From: Acidovorax sp. DW039
Lineage (GTDB): Bacteria; Pseudomonadota; Gammaproteobacteria; Burkholderiales; Burkholderiaceae_C
Assembly (NCBI RefSeq): GCF_037101375.1
Contig: NZ_AP029019.1
Location: forward strand, 2,666,001-2,730,000
Reading direction: 5' to 3'
Length of the DNA stretch: 64,000 nucleotides
The notes under the pieces are model-generated. The model saw only the letters and a list, made by a program, of their open reading frames with translations, was not told the origin of the DNA and did no database searches. This document shows positions 54,511 through 63,256 of the stretch, one piece after another. Every line of letters begins with the position of its first letter. The first letter of the stretch is position 1. The position numbers were made by a program, and so were the translations under genes.

Positions 54511-55884
54511 ATGCACGGCATGAACCACTTTGCGCACACCTACCGCTATGCCGAACCCTCGGCGGTAGACCTGCACGCCGCGCCCCAGCTTAGGCTGGCA
54601 ACCTCCTCGCCCGGCGCGGTAGAGCATCCTCATTTTTTTGAAGGGCGCCTACACCAGCCGCACCTTGCCGCCCAACTGCTCAGCGCTGTACACCTTCTGG
54701 TCGGGTCACGGTTTTTTACCCCACCCAACACGGTGGCCAAAGCCATTGCCTTGGCCGATCCGGTGGTCACCGCGGGGGCTGGCATGTTGCGGCTGGAGGG
54801 CTTTTCGGGCTGCTGCAGCACCTATATCCGGGTGGACCTGGAGCCAGCCTCGTACGCTGGCGACATCGTGGGCAAGGGCACCACCAACGTGGATTTCAAT
54901 GCCCCCATGCGTGCCGCGCTGGCCCGTGTGCGTGACGCTGACGGTCTGGCCCTTTCCGTAGGGCGTTCTGAATTTGCCATGCGCTCTGGTGCCACCCAGG
55001 TGCTGGAGAAAAAGGTGGATTTGCCTCTGCGTTGGCTGCGCAGCATGGTTGCCGTGCAGGCGTACCAGGCCGCCATGCAACGGGTGCTGCAGGTGGATGC
55101 TGTGCCTGCCCTGCGTTTTTTGCGCAGCCTGCCCAAGGCATCCACCAGCAAGACGCCGCTGTGGGTAGTGGGCGGGCCGCAGGGGTTGCGCACCACGGCA
55201 CAACCCAGCGCAGGGGGTGTGCGCTTTACCGACAGCAGCCGCCTTCGCATTCTGGAAGCCTTGCTGCCCCAGGCGCGCACGCTGAGCGTGTACGCCGACC
55301 CGCAAGGCCAGGCCAGCGCCTGGTGCGTGGACTTTGGCAGCATGCGCCTCACACTGGTGCTCAGCGCCGAAGTGTGGCGCGGCTTCTCGGGCGAGGGGCA
55401 GGCGCTGCATGCGCTGGTGCAGCAAGGCGGGCAATACGCGGTATCAGCCCTGCGTGCGCAATTGCACTGGCAAGACGTGCTGCCCAGCGATACGCTGGCA
55501 CATTTGCTGGGCTGGCCGGGCACCGCGGTCGAGCGCTCATTACAGGTGCTGGGTGCCATGGGGCTGGTGGGGTATGACTTGGCGCATGCCGCCTACTTCC
55601 ACCGCGAGCTGCCTTTTGAACCCGATTTGCTGGAAGACCTGAACCCGCGCCTGGCCGACGCCCGTGCCTTGCTGGAAGCAGGCGCTGTGCAACTGCGCAA
55701 CGCCCATCCGTTAGAAGCCCTGGTACACAGCGGCGACGTGCACTACCACGTGCGCGAGCAAGGCGGCACCTTGCGCTGCACCTGCCCCTGGTTCGGCAAG
55801 CACCAGGGCGAGCGCGGGCCATGCAAACATGTGCTGGCAGCCCAGGCCGCTGCATTGCAGACAGCAGGAAACCACCATGGATGA
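54511..55884 (+). CDS. SWIM zinc-finger protein
   Basis: 457 residues. The C-terminal SWIM motif CxC...CxH is at C423, C425, C438 and H440 (LRCTCPWFGKHQGERGPCKH). The preceding 400 residues are globular with no enzyme motif I recognise. Related to the YehQ-type proteins, which in other bacteria stand with MoxR ATPase and VWA proteins. Here the next gene is a DUF6493 protein, overlapping by eight bases, but no MoxR or VWA gene is present. Start: ATG 54511 or 54520, no strong ribosome site. Confidence 0.88.
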   Translation: MHGMNHFAHTYRYAEPSAVDLHAAPQLRLATSSPGAVEHPHFFEGRLHQPHLAAQLLSAVHLLVGSRFFTPPNTVAKAIALADPVVTAGAGMLRLEGFSGCCSTYIRVDLEPASYAGDIVGKGTTNVDFNAPMRAALARVRDADGLALSVGRSEFAMRSGATQVLEKKVDLPLRWLRSMVAVQAYQAAMQRVLQVDAVPALRFLRSLPKASTSKTPLWVVGGPQGLRTTAQPSAGGVRFTDSSRLRILEALLPQARTLSVYADPQGQASAWCVDFGSMRLTLVLSAEVWRGFSGEGQALHALVQQGGQYAVSALRAQLHWQDVLPSDTLAHLLGWPGTAVERSLQVLGAMGLVGYDLAHAAYFHRELPFEPDLLEDLNPRLADARALLEAGAVQLRNAHPLEALVHSGDVHYHVREQGGTLRCTCPWFGKHQGERGPCKHVLAAQAAALQTAGNHHG

Positions 55885-58477
55885 CACACTGAACAAGGAC
55901 TTTTACCGCACGCCGCTGGGCCGCTGCCTGCTGGCGGGGGACATCACTGGCGTGATGGACTTGGTGGATGCCATGTCTGCCGCAGAAAAAACCACTGCAT
56001 TCGCCGGGGTGCAAGCCATGCTGTTCGAGCGTTGGAAGCTGATACGCAAACGTGGACCCGACGGGAAAACCTGGGTCGATGCATACGAACCCGAGCATGC
56101 CAACCGCCTGTTTCGTGCGGTGGATGTGGCCCGCTTCATGTGCAACGCTGAGCTGCCCCTGGCCGACTACTGGATGCACATCGGCGTCCAGGACATCACC
56201 GCCTTCCAGCAGCGCTACCAGCCCCATCCACCCCAGGGGCAGGCCCTGCAACGCCAGATTCGCGGGGATAACGAATGGGAGCGCCGCAGGCGCTTGCAAC
56301 GCGCTGTGGTGGCAGGGTTGATTCCCCGGCCCGATACCGACGAATACCTGGACAGCTTGTTCTTTGGCGACTTGCGCCAGGAAAGCAACCTGGTGCTGCA
56401 GCATGTGGATGCGGACCCCGGCTTGGCGAACGTGCTGCTACGCCTGTTTGAGCGCGAGGGCGCATCCGACACCAGCTTTGCCGCCGTAGAAAAGTATTGC
56501 CATGACCCCGCCCTGCACTGGAGCACTGCGTTTTTGACGCTGTGCGAACGCGGCGTATACACCCGCGACCAATTGCTGGACAAAACCCTGGGGGCCCTTG
56601 CCTGCGACTGGCCCCAGTTCAAATCCGGCTGGTTCTCGCGCTTTCACGCCAGCCTGGCCCCCAGCACGGCCGAAATGGCCCCGCATGCAGACCGCTACCT
56701 CGCCCTGTGCCACAGCCGCATTGCGCCCACCGTCACCCTGGCGGTGCAAGCCGTGGCTGCGCTATACCGGGCCGAAGCGGTGAGCCAGCAGTCTCTGCTT
56801 AACGCCCTGCAACCCGTGCTCAACTCTGCCACCAAGGCCCATGTGCTGGCCGCGCTGGATCTGCTGGACCAGATCGCCAAGGCCGACCCCGCAGCCGCCC
56901 ACAGCACCAGCGCCCAGGCCGTGCTTGCGCTGGCGCACAGCGGTGCCGATGTGCAAAAGAAAGTGCTGGCCTGCCTCAAGCGCTGGGGGCTGGACAGCGA
57001 CGGCCAAGACGCAGCCAGTGCTTATGTGCCATTGGTCGCAGCCTCTAATCAGGCTGCCTTGAAAGCACTGCTGAGTGGCGGCGGTCAAGCGGCAGACAAA
57101 GCACCCGCCAGCGTGCCACCACCCGTTTTGGCGGATGCGCCCAAAGCCTTTGTACCGCCCGACCAAGCGGCTGATCCACTGGACCCCAGCCGATCCATCC
57201 CGCCCATCACCACGCTGCCAGAGCTGGTAGACACCCTCGCCTACTCCTTCGAAAACCCTGCCGACATGCAAGCCTGGGAGCGCGCCGCCGATGCCCTGGT
57301 GCGCATGGCCCCTGTGCCTGCCAGCGAGCATGCAGCGTTTGCAGCCTTGCACAAGCGCGCCAAACGATTCACCTGGGAAGACAAGCCCCTGCCGTTTGCC
57401 CTGGCCCAACTGATGGCGTGTGCCCTCGGCCAAGCGGTGCAGCCACCGCTGGACCAAGCCCCCTCCACCAGCCTTTGGGCCAGCAATGCCGACTTTGTGG
57501 CCTGGCGCGCCCGTAGCCTGCGGGCACTGGCACAGCAAGGGCGCGGCCTACCGCCCTTGTCTGCTCCCAGCCATCAGGGTGGCCTGGTCAGCCCACAGAC
57601 TCTGCAAGAGCGGCTGGCGCTCTACGCGCAAGCGGGGGCACTGCCGCAAGCTGACGACCTGACACTGGCGCAGATGCGCTGCCCCCCAGCCCGGGGCACA
57701 GCACAAGCCGCAGCCGGGCTGGATTTGCGATGGTCGGTCAGCAGCAGAGGCGATGAATATGTGTTTCACGATCTGCATGTGCACGCAAACCCTGCAGTGG
57801 CTGAGCACCCCTCGACATCTGTGGCCGAGAGCGATGTATCCAAAGCGCTGACGGACAGACTCCTCACGTACGAGCAGTGCTACGAGGAACGCGATGCCGC
57901 CGTCATTCACTGCCTCGCATGGCTGCGCCCCTGCGCGCTGGATGCCTTCTACGCCCAAGGAGCGCTCGCGCTAGGCAACAACCTGGATTGGTCTGAAGCC
58001 TGCTGGCAAAACCGCGCCTACCTGGACGTGCTGCTGCAATCCACCGACCCACTCACGCCCATGGGCCAGTTGATGATCTGCGCGGCCCTTGCTGGCAAAG
58101 AGCCAGGACAAACCGCCCTGGCCATAGACGCCACGGCCCAGTGCTTGCGACAAGGCCGGGTCAGCGTGCAGGCCCTGGCTGCATTGCTGGCTGCGCTATG
58201 GGCCACGCCACTGCCCAAAGGCCCGCGCCTGGCCAAAAGCCTGGCCGCCGTGGCCCAAAGCCACGCCAGCCTGCCACTGGCGGTGTACCCCCTGCTGTGC
58301 GCCCTGGCCATAACCCAACCCGAAGCCCCCCGCAAAGACTGCGCGCCGCTGCTGGAACTGATGCTGGAGCTGCAACTGGCCCACCACCTGCCCCTGCCCG
58401 ATAAAGTGCGCCAAGTGCTGGCGGCGCAACGCCTCACGGGCAAGGCGCGGGCTGCGGTGCAGGCGCTGCTGGGGTAG
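55877..58477 (+). CDS. DUF6493-family large helical protein
   Basis: 866 residues from the ATG at 55877, which overlaps the SWIM stop by eight bases and has CAGGAA before it. Mostly alpha-helical with HEAT-like repeats; the first 200 residues contain DFYRTPLGRCLLAGDITGVM and the PDTDEYLDSLF region. A Pro/Ala-rich linker is at about 415-445. The DUF6493 label rests on the size, helical repeats and pairing with a SWIM protein, as in actinobacteria and E. coli YehM-type loci; it is a moderate call. Likely a scaffold or effector of a vWA/MoxR-type conflict module. Confidence 0.7.
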   Translation: MDDTLNKDFYRTPLGRCLLAGDITGVMDLVDAMSAAEKTTAFAGVQAMLFERWKLIRKRGPDGKTWVDAYEPEHANRLFRAVDVARFMCNAELPLADYWMHIGVQDITAFQQRYQPHPPQGQALQRQIRGDNEWERRRRLQRAVVAGLIPRPDTDEYLDSLFFGDLRQESNLVLQHVDADPGLANVLLRLFEREGASDTSFAAVEKYCHDPALHWSTAFLTLCERGVYTRDQLLDKTLGALACDWPQFKSGWFSRFHASLAPSTAEMAPHADRYLALCHSRIAPTVTLAVQAVAALYRAEAVSQQSLLNALQPVLNSATKAHVLAALDLLDQIAKADPAAAHSTSAQAVLALAHSGADVQKKVLACLKRWGLDSDGQDAASAYVPLVAASNQAALKALLSGGGQAADKAPASVPPPVLADAPKAFVPPDQAADPLDPSRSIPPITTLPELVDTLAYSFENPADMQAWERAADALVRMAPVPASEHAAFAALHKRAKRFTWEDKPLPFALAQLMACALGQAVQPPLDQAPSTSLWASNADFVAWRARSLRALAQQGRGLPPLSAPSHQGGLVSPQTLQERLALYAQAGALPQADDLTLAQMRCPPARGTAQAAAGLDLRWSVSSRGDEYVFHDLHVHANPAVAEHPSTSVAESDVSKALTDRLLTYEQCYEERDAAVIHCLAWLRPCALDAFYAQGALALGNNLDWSEACWQNRAYLDVLLQSTDPLTPMGQLMICAALAGKEPGQTALAIDATAQCLRQGRVSVQALAALLAALWATPLPKGPRLAKSLAAVAQSHASLPLAVYPLLCALAITQPEAPRKDCAPLLELMLELQLAHHLPLPDKVRQVLAAQRLTGKARAAVQALLG

Positions 58478-58530
58478 TCCACTGAATCCTTGAAATCAGC
58501 GCTGCCATATCGAAAGAGCACAAAAAGCCA

Positions 58531-58585
58531 TGCAGCACCCACTGATACTGCGCAAACAGCTATCAAATATATAGCACTTGCAGCA
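58531..58585 (+). repeat. Dispersed Comamonadaceae repeat copy
   Basis: Contains CACCCACTGATACTGCGC and AAACAGCTATCAAATATATAGC, between the DUF6493 gene and the convergent Sel1-repeat gene. Confidence 0.7.
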
Positions 58586-58626
58586 GATTATTTGCACGAA
58601 CCTTCCGCTGCGGAATCGCAGCACCG

Positions 58627-60411
58627 CTAGTGGTTCTCCGCATCCCGCACACGGAAGTACCACTCCCACAGGCCAATCAATGTGCGCTTTCGTTTAGCCA
58701 CGAATTCGCTGGCGACTGGATGGCCTAGCTCTGCTGCACGCTGCAGATAGCCTATGGAGATGCGGCCCTGGCGCGGCAAAAGATCGCCGTTGTGGTAAAC
58801 CACCCCCAGATTGAACAGGCTGTCCCGATGGTTGCGCCGAGCGCCTCGCTTCAATAGTTTCAGCATCTCGTCCAGATAACGGTGAGCATGTTGGTCCTGC
58901 AACAACTTCAGCGCACGGTCACACCACGCGTCGGGGGTATCGCTGTCAGGCTGCACACCAGAAGAGGCCACCGCCCCCCTCTGCATCTGCGCCTTCAGCC
59001 GCTCTGCATGCTGGCGCGATTCACTGCAGCCGCTGTCAGCGGCCAGCTCGTAGTGGATGATCGCCTTGCGCACATCGCGCTCCACCCCCAAGCCTTGCTC
59101 ATACAGTTGAGCCAACTGCCGCAACGCGGTGAAGCTGCCCTGCTGCGCGGCTTTTTCCCACGCACTGCGCGCCTTGTCCATGTCTTGCGGAACGCCTTTT
59201 CCCGCAAAGTACAGGTGGGCTTCTTCCACCAGGCTGCTGGGCTGCATGTGCTCCAGTTCGCGGGGGGACACGTACAGGGGCCGGTCGTGCGGGCCGCGCG
59301 GCCGCCGCTGGGCTGCCGACTCCCATTCCTGCAACAAATCTTCAGGCCAAAAACTGCTGGGCACCGGCAGCACCATGCCAGGCATGGTCTGAGAGACCAG
59401 CAGCGGAACACATGGCAGCACCAGATGGCGCAGATGCAAATAACGGGAGCTGACCCAGGTGGTAGAGAGCTGCAGCGGGTAAGAAGACAACTGGCGCGGA
59501 ACCGCCATCCCAAACGCACGCAAGGTTTCTGCCGCCAGGTGTTCGCTTACCTGTGCCGTCTGAGGGTCTTCAGACGGCTGGCCTTTGCATGCAAACACAG
59601 CCCTCGCCACTTCACACAAACCGTCGCGCGTAGCGCGTCCGAGCGGGTCATAAAGGACTTCTGCTGGAGCACCTCCATCAGCCAAAAAGCCGGAAGGGTC
59701 GAAAAGCCCATTGTTCGCTTGCACCAATGCGCCCCACACCACCCGCCCGCTGCGCAACAGCTCGGGCGCATGAGTGAACAACCGATGCAAATCATCGTCA
59801 GATGCCCAAAACGGCTCGTCCATCTCATACGCCTTAAGCACGTCTGCCGATGCCGCAGCGATTCGCTCAGAGGTTTCCGTGACCCAGGCGGGCGCTGGCC
59901 AAGGCGGGAGCGGCTGCGCCGCTTGCGGCGGCAATTGCCAATCGGCGGTGATCAGGGCGCGGGCACTGGTGCTCACGCTTTTGCGACCAGAATCCTCCGT
60001 GACCCGAGCCACAATCGACACCAGCGGCATGAACACAATCGTCCCGTCGATCAACACCAAGCTGTGCTCAAGGCAATCTTCGGCAGGGTCGCCCCCGTAT
60101 TGCTCGACGAACTGCTCAAACGTCAGCCACACCGGGCTGCGCTGGCTGCTGCGGGCAATGACCTCGCCCATATAAAAGGCCAGCAACCGTAGCAGCCTGT
60201 GGTACTCAGGCGCCCACACAGTCCCCGGCACCAAGCGATCGCTATGGGAGGCGCGCAGTCCGTCAAGAAAGGCGTCGATCCGACCCAGGCTCTCTACCGA
60301 ATAATCCAAGCGGTACTGTCGAAGCTCCTGCTCACATGCGATGCCGCCTTCAATCGAATGCTGGTGGTCCCAAGCATGCAGGTACTGAAGCGCTTTCCAA
60401 GAAACATCCAT
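58627..60411 (-). CDS. Sel1-repeat protein
   Basis: 594 residues. The C-terminal half carries Sel1-like (TPR-like) repeats: LYFAGKGVPQDMDKARSAWE, KAAQQGSFTALRQLAQLYEQ, and RISIGYLQRAAELGH near the end. The N-terminal 400 residues are a large unrecognised domain without transmembrane segments. Sel1 proteins mediate protein contacts in signalling or toxin loci. Downstream of the orphan hsdM on the same strand, separated by about 100 bases, so co-transcription is possible. Function unknown. Confidence 0.75.
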   Translation of the reverse strand: MDVSWKALQYLHAWDHQHSIEGGIACEQELRQYRLDYSVESLGRIDAFLDGLRASHSDRLVPGTVWAPEYHRLLRLLAFYMGEVIARSSQRSPVWLTFEQFVEQYGGDPAEDCLEHSLVLIDGTIVFMPLVSIVARVTEDSGRKSVSTSARALITADWQLPPQAAQPLPPWPAPAWVTETSERIAAASADVLKAYEMDEPFWASDDDLHRLFTHAPELLRSGRVVWGALVQANNGLFDPSGFLADGGAPAEVLYDPLGRATRDGLCEVARAVFACKGQPSEDPQTAQVSEHLAAETLRAFGMAVPRQLSSYPLQLSTTWVSSRYLHLRHLVLPCVPLLVSQTMPGMVLPVPSSFWPEDLLQEWESAAQRRPRGPHDRPLYVSPRELEHMQPSSLVEEAHLYFAGKGVPQDMDKARSAWEKAAQQGSFTALRQLAQLYEQGLGVERDVRKAIIHYELAADSGCSESRQHAERLKAQMQRGAVASSGVQPDSDTPDAWCDRALKLLQDQHAHRYLDEMLKLLKRGARRNHRDSLFNLGVVYHNGDLLPRQGRISIGYLQRAAELGHPVASEFVAKRKRTLIGLWEWYFRVRDAENH

Positions 60412-60513
60412 TCATTGCCTCACTCTATGTAGCCCCCTATTTATCCACCTACCCATCTACCCACTTTCTCCGGTCGCAGGGCAGCTTGTTCATAGGCGGC
60501 CCTCATCAGCAGC

Positions 60514-62127
60514 TCACGGCAACAGCTTCAAGCCCAGCTCTTTCAAGAAAGCGTTGTGCTTGACTTTGGCTACAGCAACGGTCTTTTCGATCTCAACCAA
60601 CTCGCGGTGCGTCGCCTCCAGGTCAATCTCTGCCTCGCCCACCGCCGTGCTGATGTAGCGCGAGATGTTCAGATTGAAGTCGTTCTTCTCAATCTCAGCC
60701 ATCTCCACTCGGCGTGAATAGCGGGCCTCTTCCTCGCGGTACTGATAGGTGTGGATGATCTTGGCGATGTGCTCATCCGTAAGCTGGTTCTGGCGCTTGC
60801 CCTTGGCAAAGTGTTCGGCAGCGTTGATGAAGAGCACGTCGTCCGGCTTCTTGCACTTCTTCAGCACCAAGATGCACACCGGAATGCCGGTGGAATAGAA
60901 CAGGTTTGACGGCAAACCGATCACCGTGTCGATGTTGCCATCCAGCAGCAGCTTCTTGCGAATGCGCTCCTCCGCCCCGCCCCTAAACAGCACCCCGTGC
61001 GGCAGGATGATGGCCATCACGCCCTCGTCTTTGAGGAAGTGAAAGCCATGCAGCAAAAAGGCAAAGTCTGCCGCCGACTTGGGCGCGAGGCCATGGCTTT
61101 TAAAGCGCACATCGTCCGCCATGGCCTCGTTAGGCTCCCAGCGGTAGCTGAACGGCGGGTTGGCCACAATGGCGTCAAACGCGGGCTTTTTGGCCGGATT
61201 CATCTCGCGCAGCATGTCCCAGTCGTTGGCCAGCGTGTCGCCGTGGAAAATTTCAAACTCTGTGTCCTTCACCCCGTGCAGCAGCATGTTCATGCGCGCC
61301 AGGTTGTAGGTGGTGATGTTCTTCTCTTGCCCGTAAATCTTGCCAATGCCATGCGGCCCCATGCGCTTGCGCACGTTCAAAAGCAGCGAGCCCGAGCCAC
61401 AGGCAAAGTCCATCACGCTATCGAGCCGTTGCCGCGCACCCGTGCGTGGCTCCTGGCTGTCCAGCGTGACGATGGTCGAGAGGATGTCTGAGATTTGCTG
61501 CGGCGTATAAAACTCGCCCGCCTTCTTGCCCGAGCCCGCCGCAAACTGGCCAATCAGGTACTCATATGCATCGCCCAACGCATCTACGCTGGTAGAAAAG
61601 TCGGCCAGCCCCTCGGCAATCTTCTGAATCACCACGCACAGCTTGGCATTGCGCTCGGTGTAGCCTTTGCCCAGCTTGGGCGAGCTCAGGTCAATTTCAG
61701 AAAACAGCCCGCCAAACGTGCTTTGGAACGACTCGGTTTCGATGTACTTGAAACCCTCTTGCAGCGTATTGAGCAAACCCGTGTGCTGCGTGCGCGCCAT
61801 GTGCGCAATGCTGCTCCATAGAAATTCCGGCTTAATCACATAGTGCACCTTGCGGCGCATCTGCTTTTCAAACGCAGGCACATCGGCTGCGTTGTCGGCA
61901 TACCAAACGGCCAAAGGCACGCGGTTGTCATCGCCCGCCAGTGGCAGCTTAGGGTAATCGCTACCCAGCTCCTTTTTGGCCGCAGTCTCGTAGTTGTCTG
62001 ACAAATAGCGCAAAAACAGAAACGACAGCATGTAATCGCGGAAATCGTCCGCATCCATCGCCCCGCGCAGTTGGTCGGCAATGGCCCAAAGGGTCTTGCC
62101 CAGTTGTATTTGGTTTTGTTCGGTCAT
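60514..62127 (-). CDS. hsdM: Type I restriction-modification methyltransferase subunit (HsdM)
   Basis: 537 residues. HsdM N-terminal helical domain (LRGAMDADDFRDYMLSFLFLRYLSD), then the methyltransferase with SAM motif I at 240-248 (DFACGSGSLL) and catalytic NPPF at 323-326. C-terminal FNLNISRYI as in HsdM. N6-adenine methylation of a bipartite target needs an HsdS subunit. None is adjacent: a Sel1-repeat gene lies downstream and a truncated DUF1016 gene upstream; HsdR is also absent from the window. So it is an orphan unless partners are elsewhere. Confidence 0.93.
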   Translation of the reverse strand: MTEQNQIQLGKTLWAIADQLRGAMDADDFRDYMLSFLFLRYLSDNYETAAKKELGSDYPKLPLAGDDNRVPLAVWYADNAADVPAFEKQMRRKVHYVIKPEFLWSSIAHMARTQHTGLLNTLQEGFKYIETESFQSTFGGLFSEIDLSSPKLGKGYTERNAKLCVVIQKIAEGLADFSTSVDALGDAYEYLIGQFAAGSGKKAGEFYTPQQISDILSTIVTLDSQEPRTGARQRLDSVMDFACGSGSLLLNVRKRMGPHGIGKIYGQEKNITTYNLARMNMLLHGVKDTEFEIFHGDTLANDWDMLREMNPAKKPAFDAIVANPPFSYRWEPNEAMADDVRFKSHGLAPKSAADFAFLLHGFHFLKDEGVMAIILPHGVLFRGGAEERIRKKLLLDGNIDTVIGLPSNLFYSTGIPVCILVLKKCKKPDDVLFINAAEHFAKGKRQNQLTDEHIAKIIHTYQYREEEARYSRRVEMAEIEKNDFNLNISRYISTAVGEAEIDLEATHRELVEIEKTVAVAKVKHNAFLKELGLKLLP

Positions 62128-62135
62128 ATCGATGT

Positions 62136-63173
62136 TTAGCCTTGCCCGCTGTCGGCAGGCGCGTTTTCTTTGACGCCGCCAATCAAACGCTTTTCACGCT
62201 CAATCTCGGCAATCAACTCTTCTTCTGTGGGCAGCACCCGCTGATATTTGGATGCAAAAAGCTGCTGGCTCTCTTTGATCACGGAGTACTTGACGACCGT
62301 TTCATCCTTGCTGTCGCACAAGATGATGCCAATGGTTGGGTTGTCGTCCTCGCCGCGCTTGAGGTCATCAAACATGCGCACATACATGTCCATCTGGCCA
62401 ATGTCTTGGTGGGTGAGCTTGCCTGTTTTCAAGTCGATAATGACAAAGCACTTGAGCAGATAGTTATAGAAAACCAAGTCAATGAAGAAGTGGCTGGTCT
62501 CGGTGCTGATGCGCATTTGCCGCGCCACAAACGAAAAACCCTTGCCCAACTCCAGCAGAAACTTTTGCAGTTCATCAATGATGGCCTGCTCAAGCTCACT
62601 CTCTCTGATTGGGCCGGACTCTGGTAACTGCAAAAACTCCAGCACATAAGGGTCTTTGATGAAATCCAGGTGTGCGGCCTTTTCCGCTGGCCCTGAAACA
62701 TGCGTCTGGGTAGACAGCAAGCGTTCGTAATCCTTGGTCTGGATGTGCCGCTCTAGCTGGCGTACCGTCCAGTTCTGTGCCCGCGCCTCGTTGCAGTAGT
62801 ACTCCATGGCCCGCTGCGAATCGGCCCGAATGATCAGGCGCAGGTGGCTCCAGCTCAATTCTCTACACAGCGTGTAGAGAATCTGTTGATCCGGAAACAC
62901 CCGGTAGAACTGACGAAAGTTGTACAAGTTGGCATAGGAAAAGCCCTTGCCAAAGTCTGCGGTGAGCGCCGCAGAAAGCTCTTGCATCAACCGCGTGCCG
63001 TACTGCGCCTTTTGCTGCCCTTGCTGCTCCTCTTGCACGATGCGCTGACCAATCAGCCAATAGGCCTCTACCATGGCAGCGTTCACCGCCGATCGAGCTT
63101 TGGGACAGGGCCGTTGACAGAGCAATTGCTGGATTGTGCGGCCTTGCCCCAACAGTTGGAATTGTAGAAACAA
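62136..63173 (-). CDS. DUF1016 (YhcG-like) PDDEXK nuclease, 5' end apparently lost
   Basis: Up to 345 residues. The DUF1016 N-domain is seen from AVNAAMVEAYWLIGQRIV, and the PDDEXK core at D232 and DLK 247-249 (HFFIDLVFYNYLLKCFVIIDLKTGKL). Usual family members have about 20-30 more conserved residues before AVNAAMV. Here the frame starts with TTG inside the terminator of the dihydrolipoyl dehydrogenase gene and the first 28 residues are unlike the family. A possible internal start is ATG 63074. It precedes hsdM by eight bases, a known pairing in type I systems, but without its own visible promoter. Confidence 0.8.
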   Translation of the reverse strand: MFLQFQLLGQGRTIQQLLCQRPCPKARSAVNAAMVEAYWLIGQRIVQEEQQGQQKAQYGTRLMQELSAALTADFGKGFSYANLYNFRQFYRVFPDQQILYTLCRELSWSHLRLIIRADSQRAMEYYCNEARAQNWTVRQLERHIQTKDYERLLSTQTHVSGPAEKAAHLDFIKDPYVLEFLQLPESGPIRESELEQAIIDELQKFLLELGKGFSFVARQMRISTETSHFFIDLVFYNYLLKCFVIIDLKTGKLTHQDIGQMDMYVRMFDDLKRGEDDNPTIGIILCDSKDETVVKYSVIKESQQLFASKYQRVLPTEEELIAEIEREKRLIGGVKENAPADSGQG

Positions 63174-63207
63174 AAAAGCCGCGCAGCCCTTGCGGAATCT
63201 GCGCGGC
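63172..63207 (-). terminator. Terminator of the dihydrolipoyl dehydrogenase gene
   Basis: GCCGCGCA pairs with TGCGCGGC over eight bases, followed in the minus direction by a run of T's (63172-63177). The putative TTG start of the DUF1016 frame lies inside this T-run. Confidence 0.85.
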
Positions 63208-63256
63208 CAGCTACTGAATCCGTAGCGTTTTCAGCAGTTTCTCAGCTCACTTTGGC

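Noticed and set aside
54025..54633. 202-codon minus-strand frame around the DUF3079 gene
   Set aside because: It overlaps DUF3079 in another frame and shows no homology; only the 77-residue DUF3079 frame has family features.
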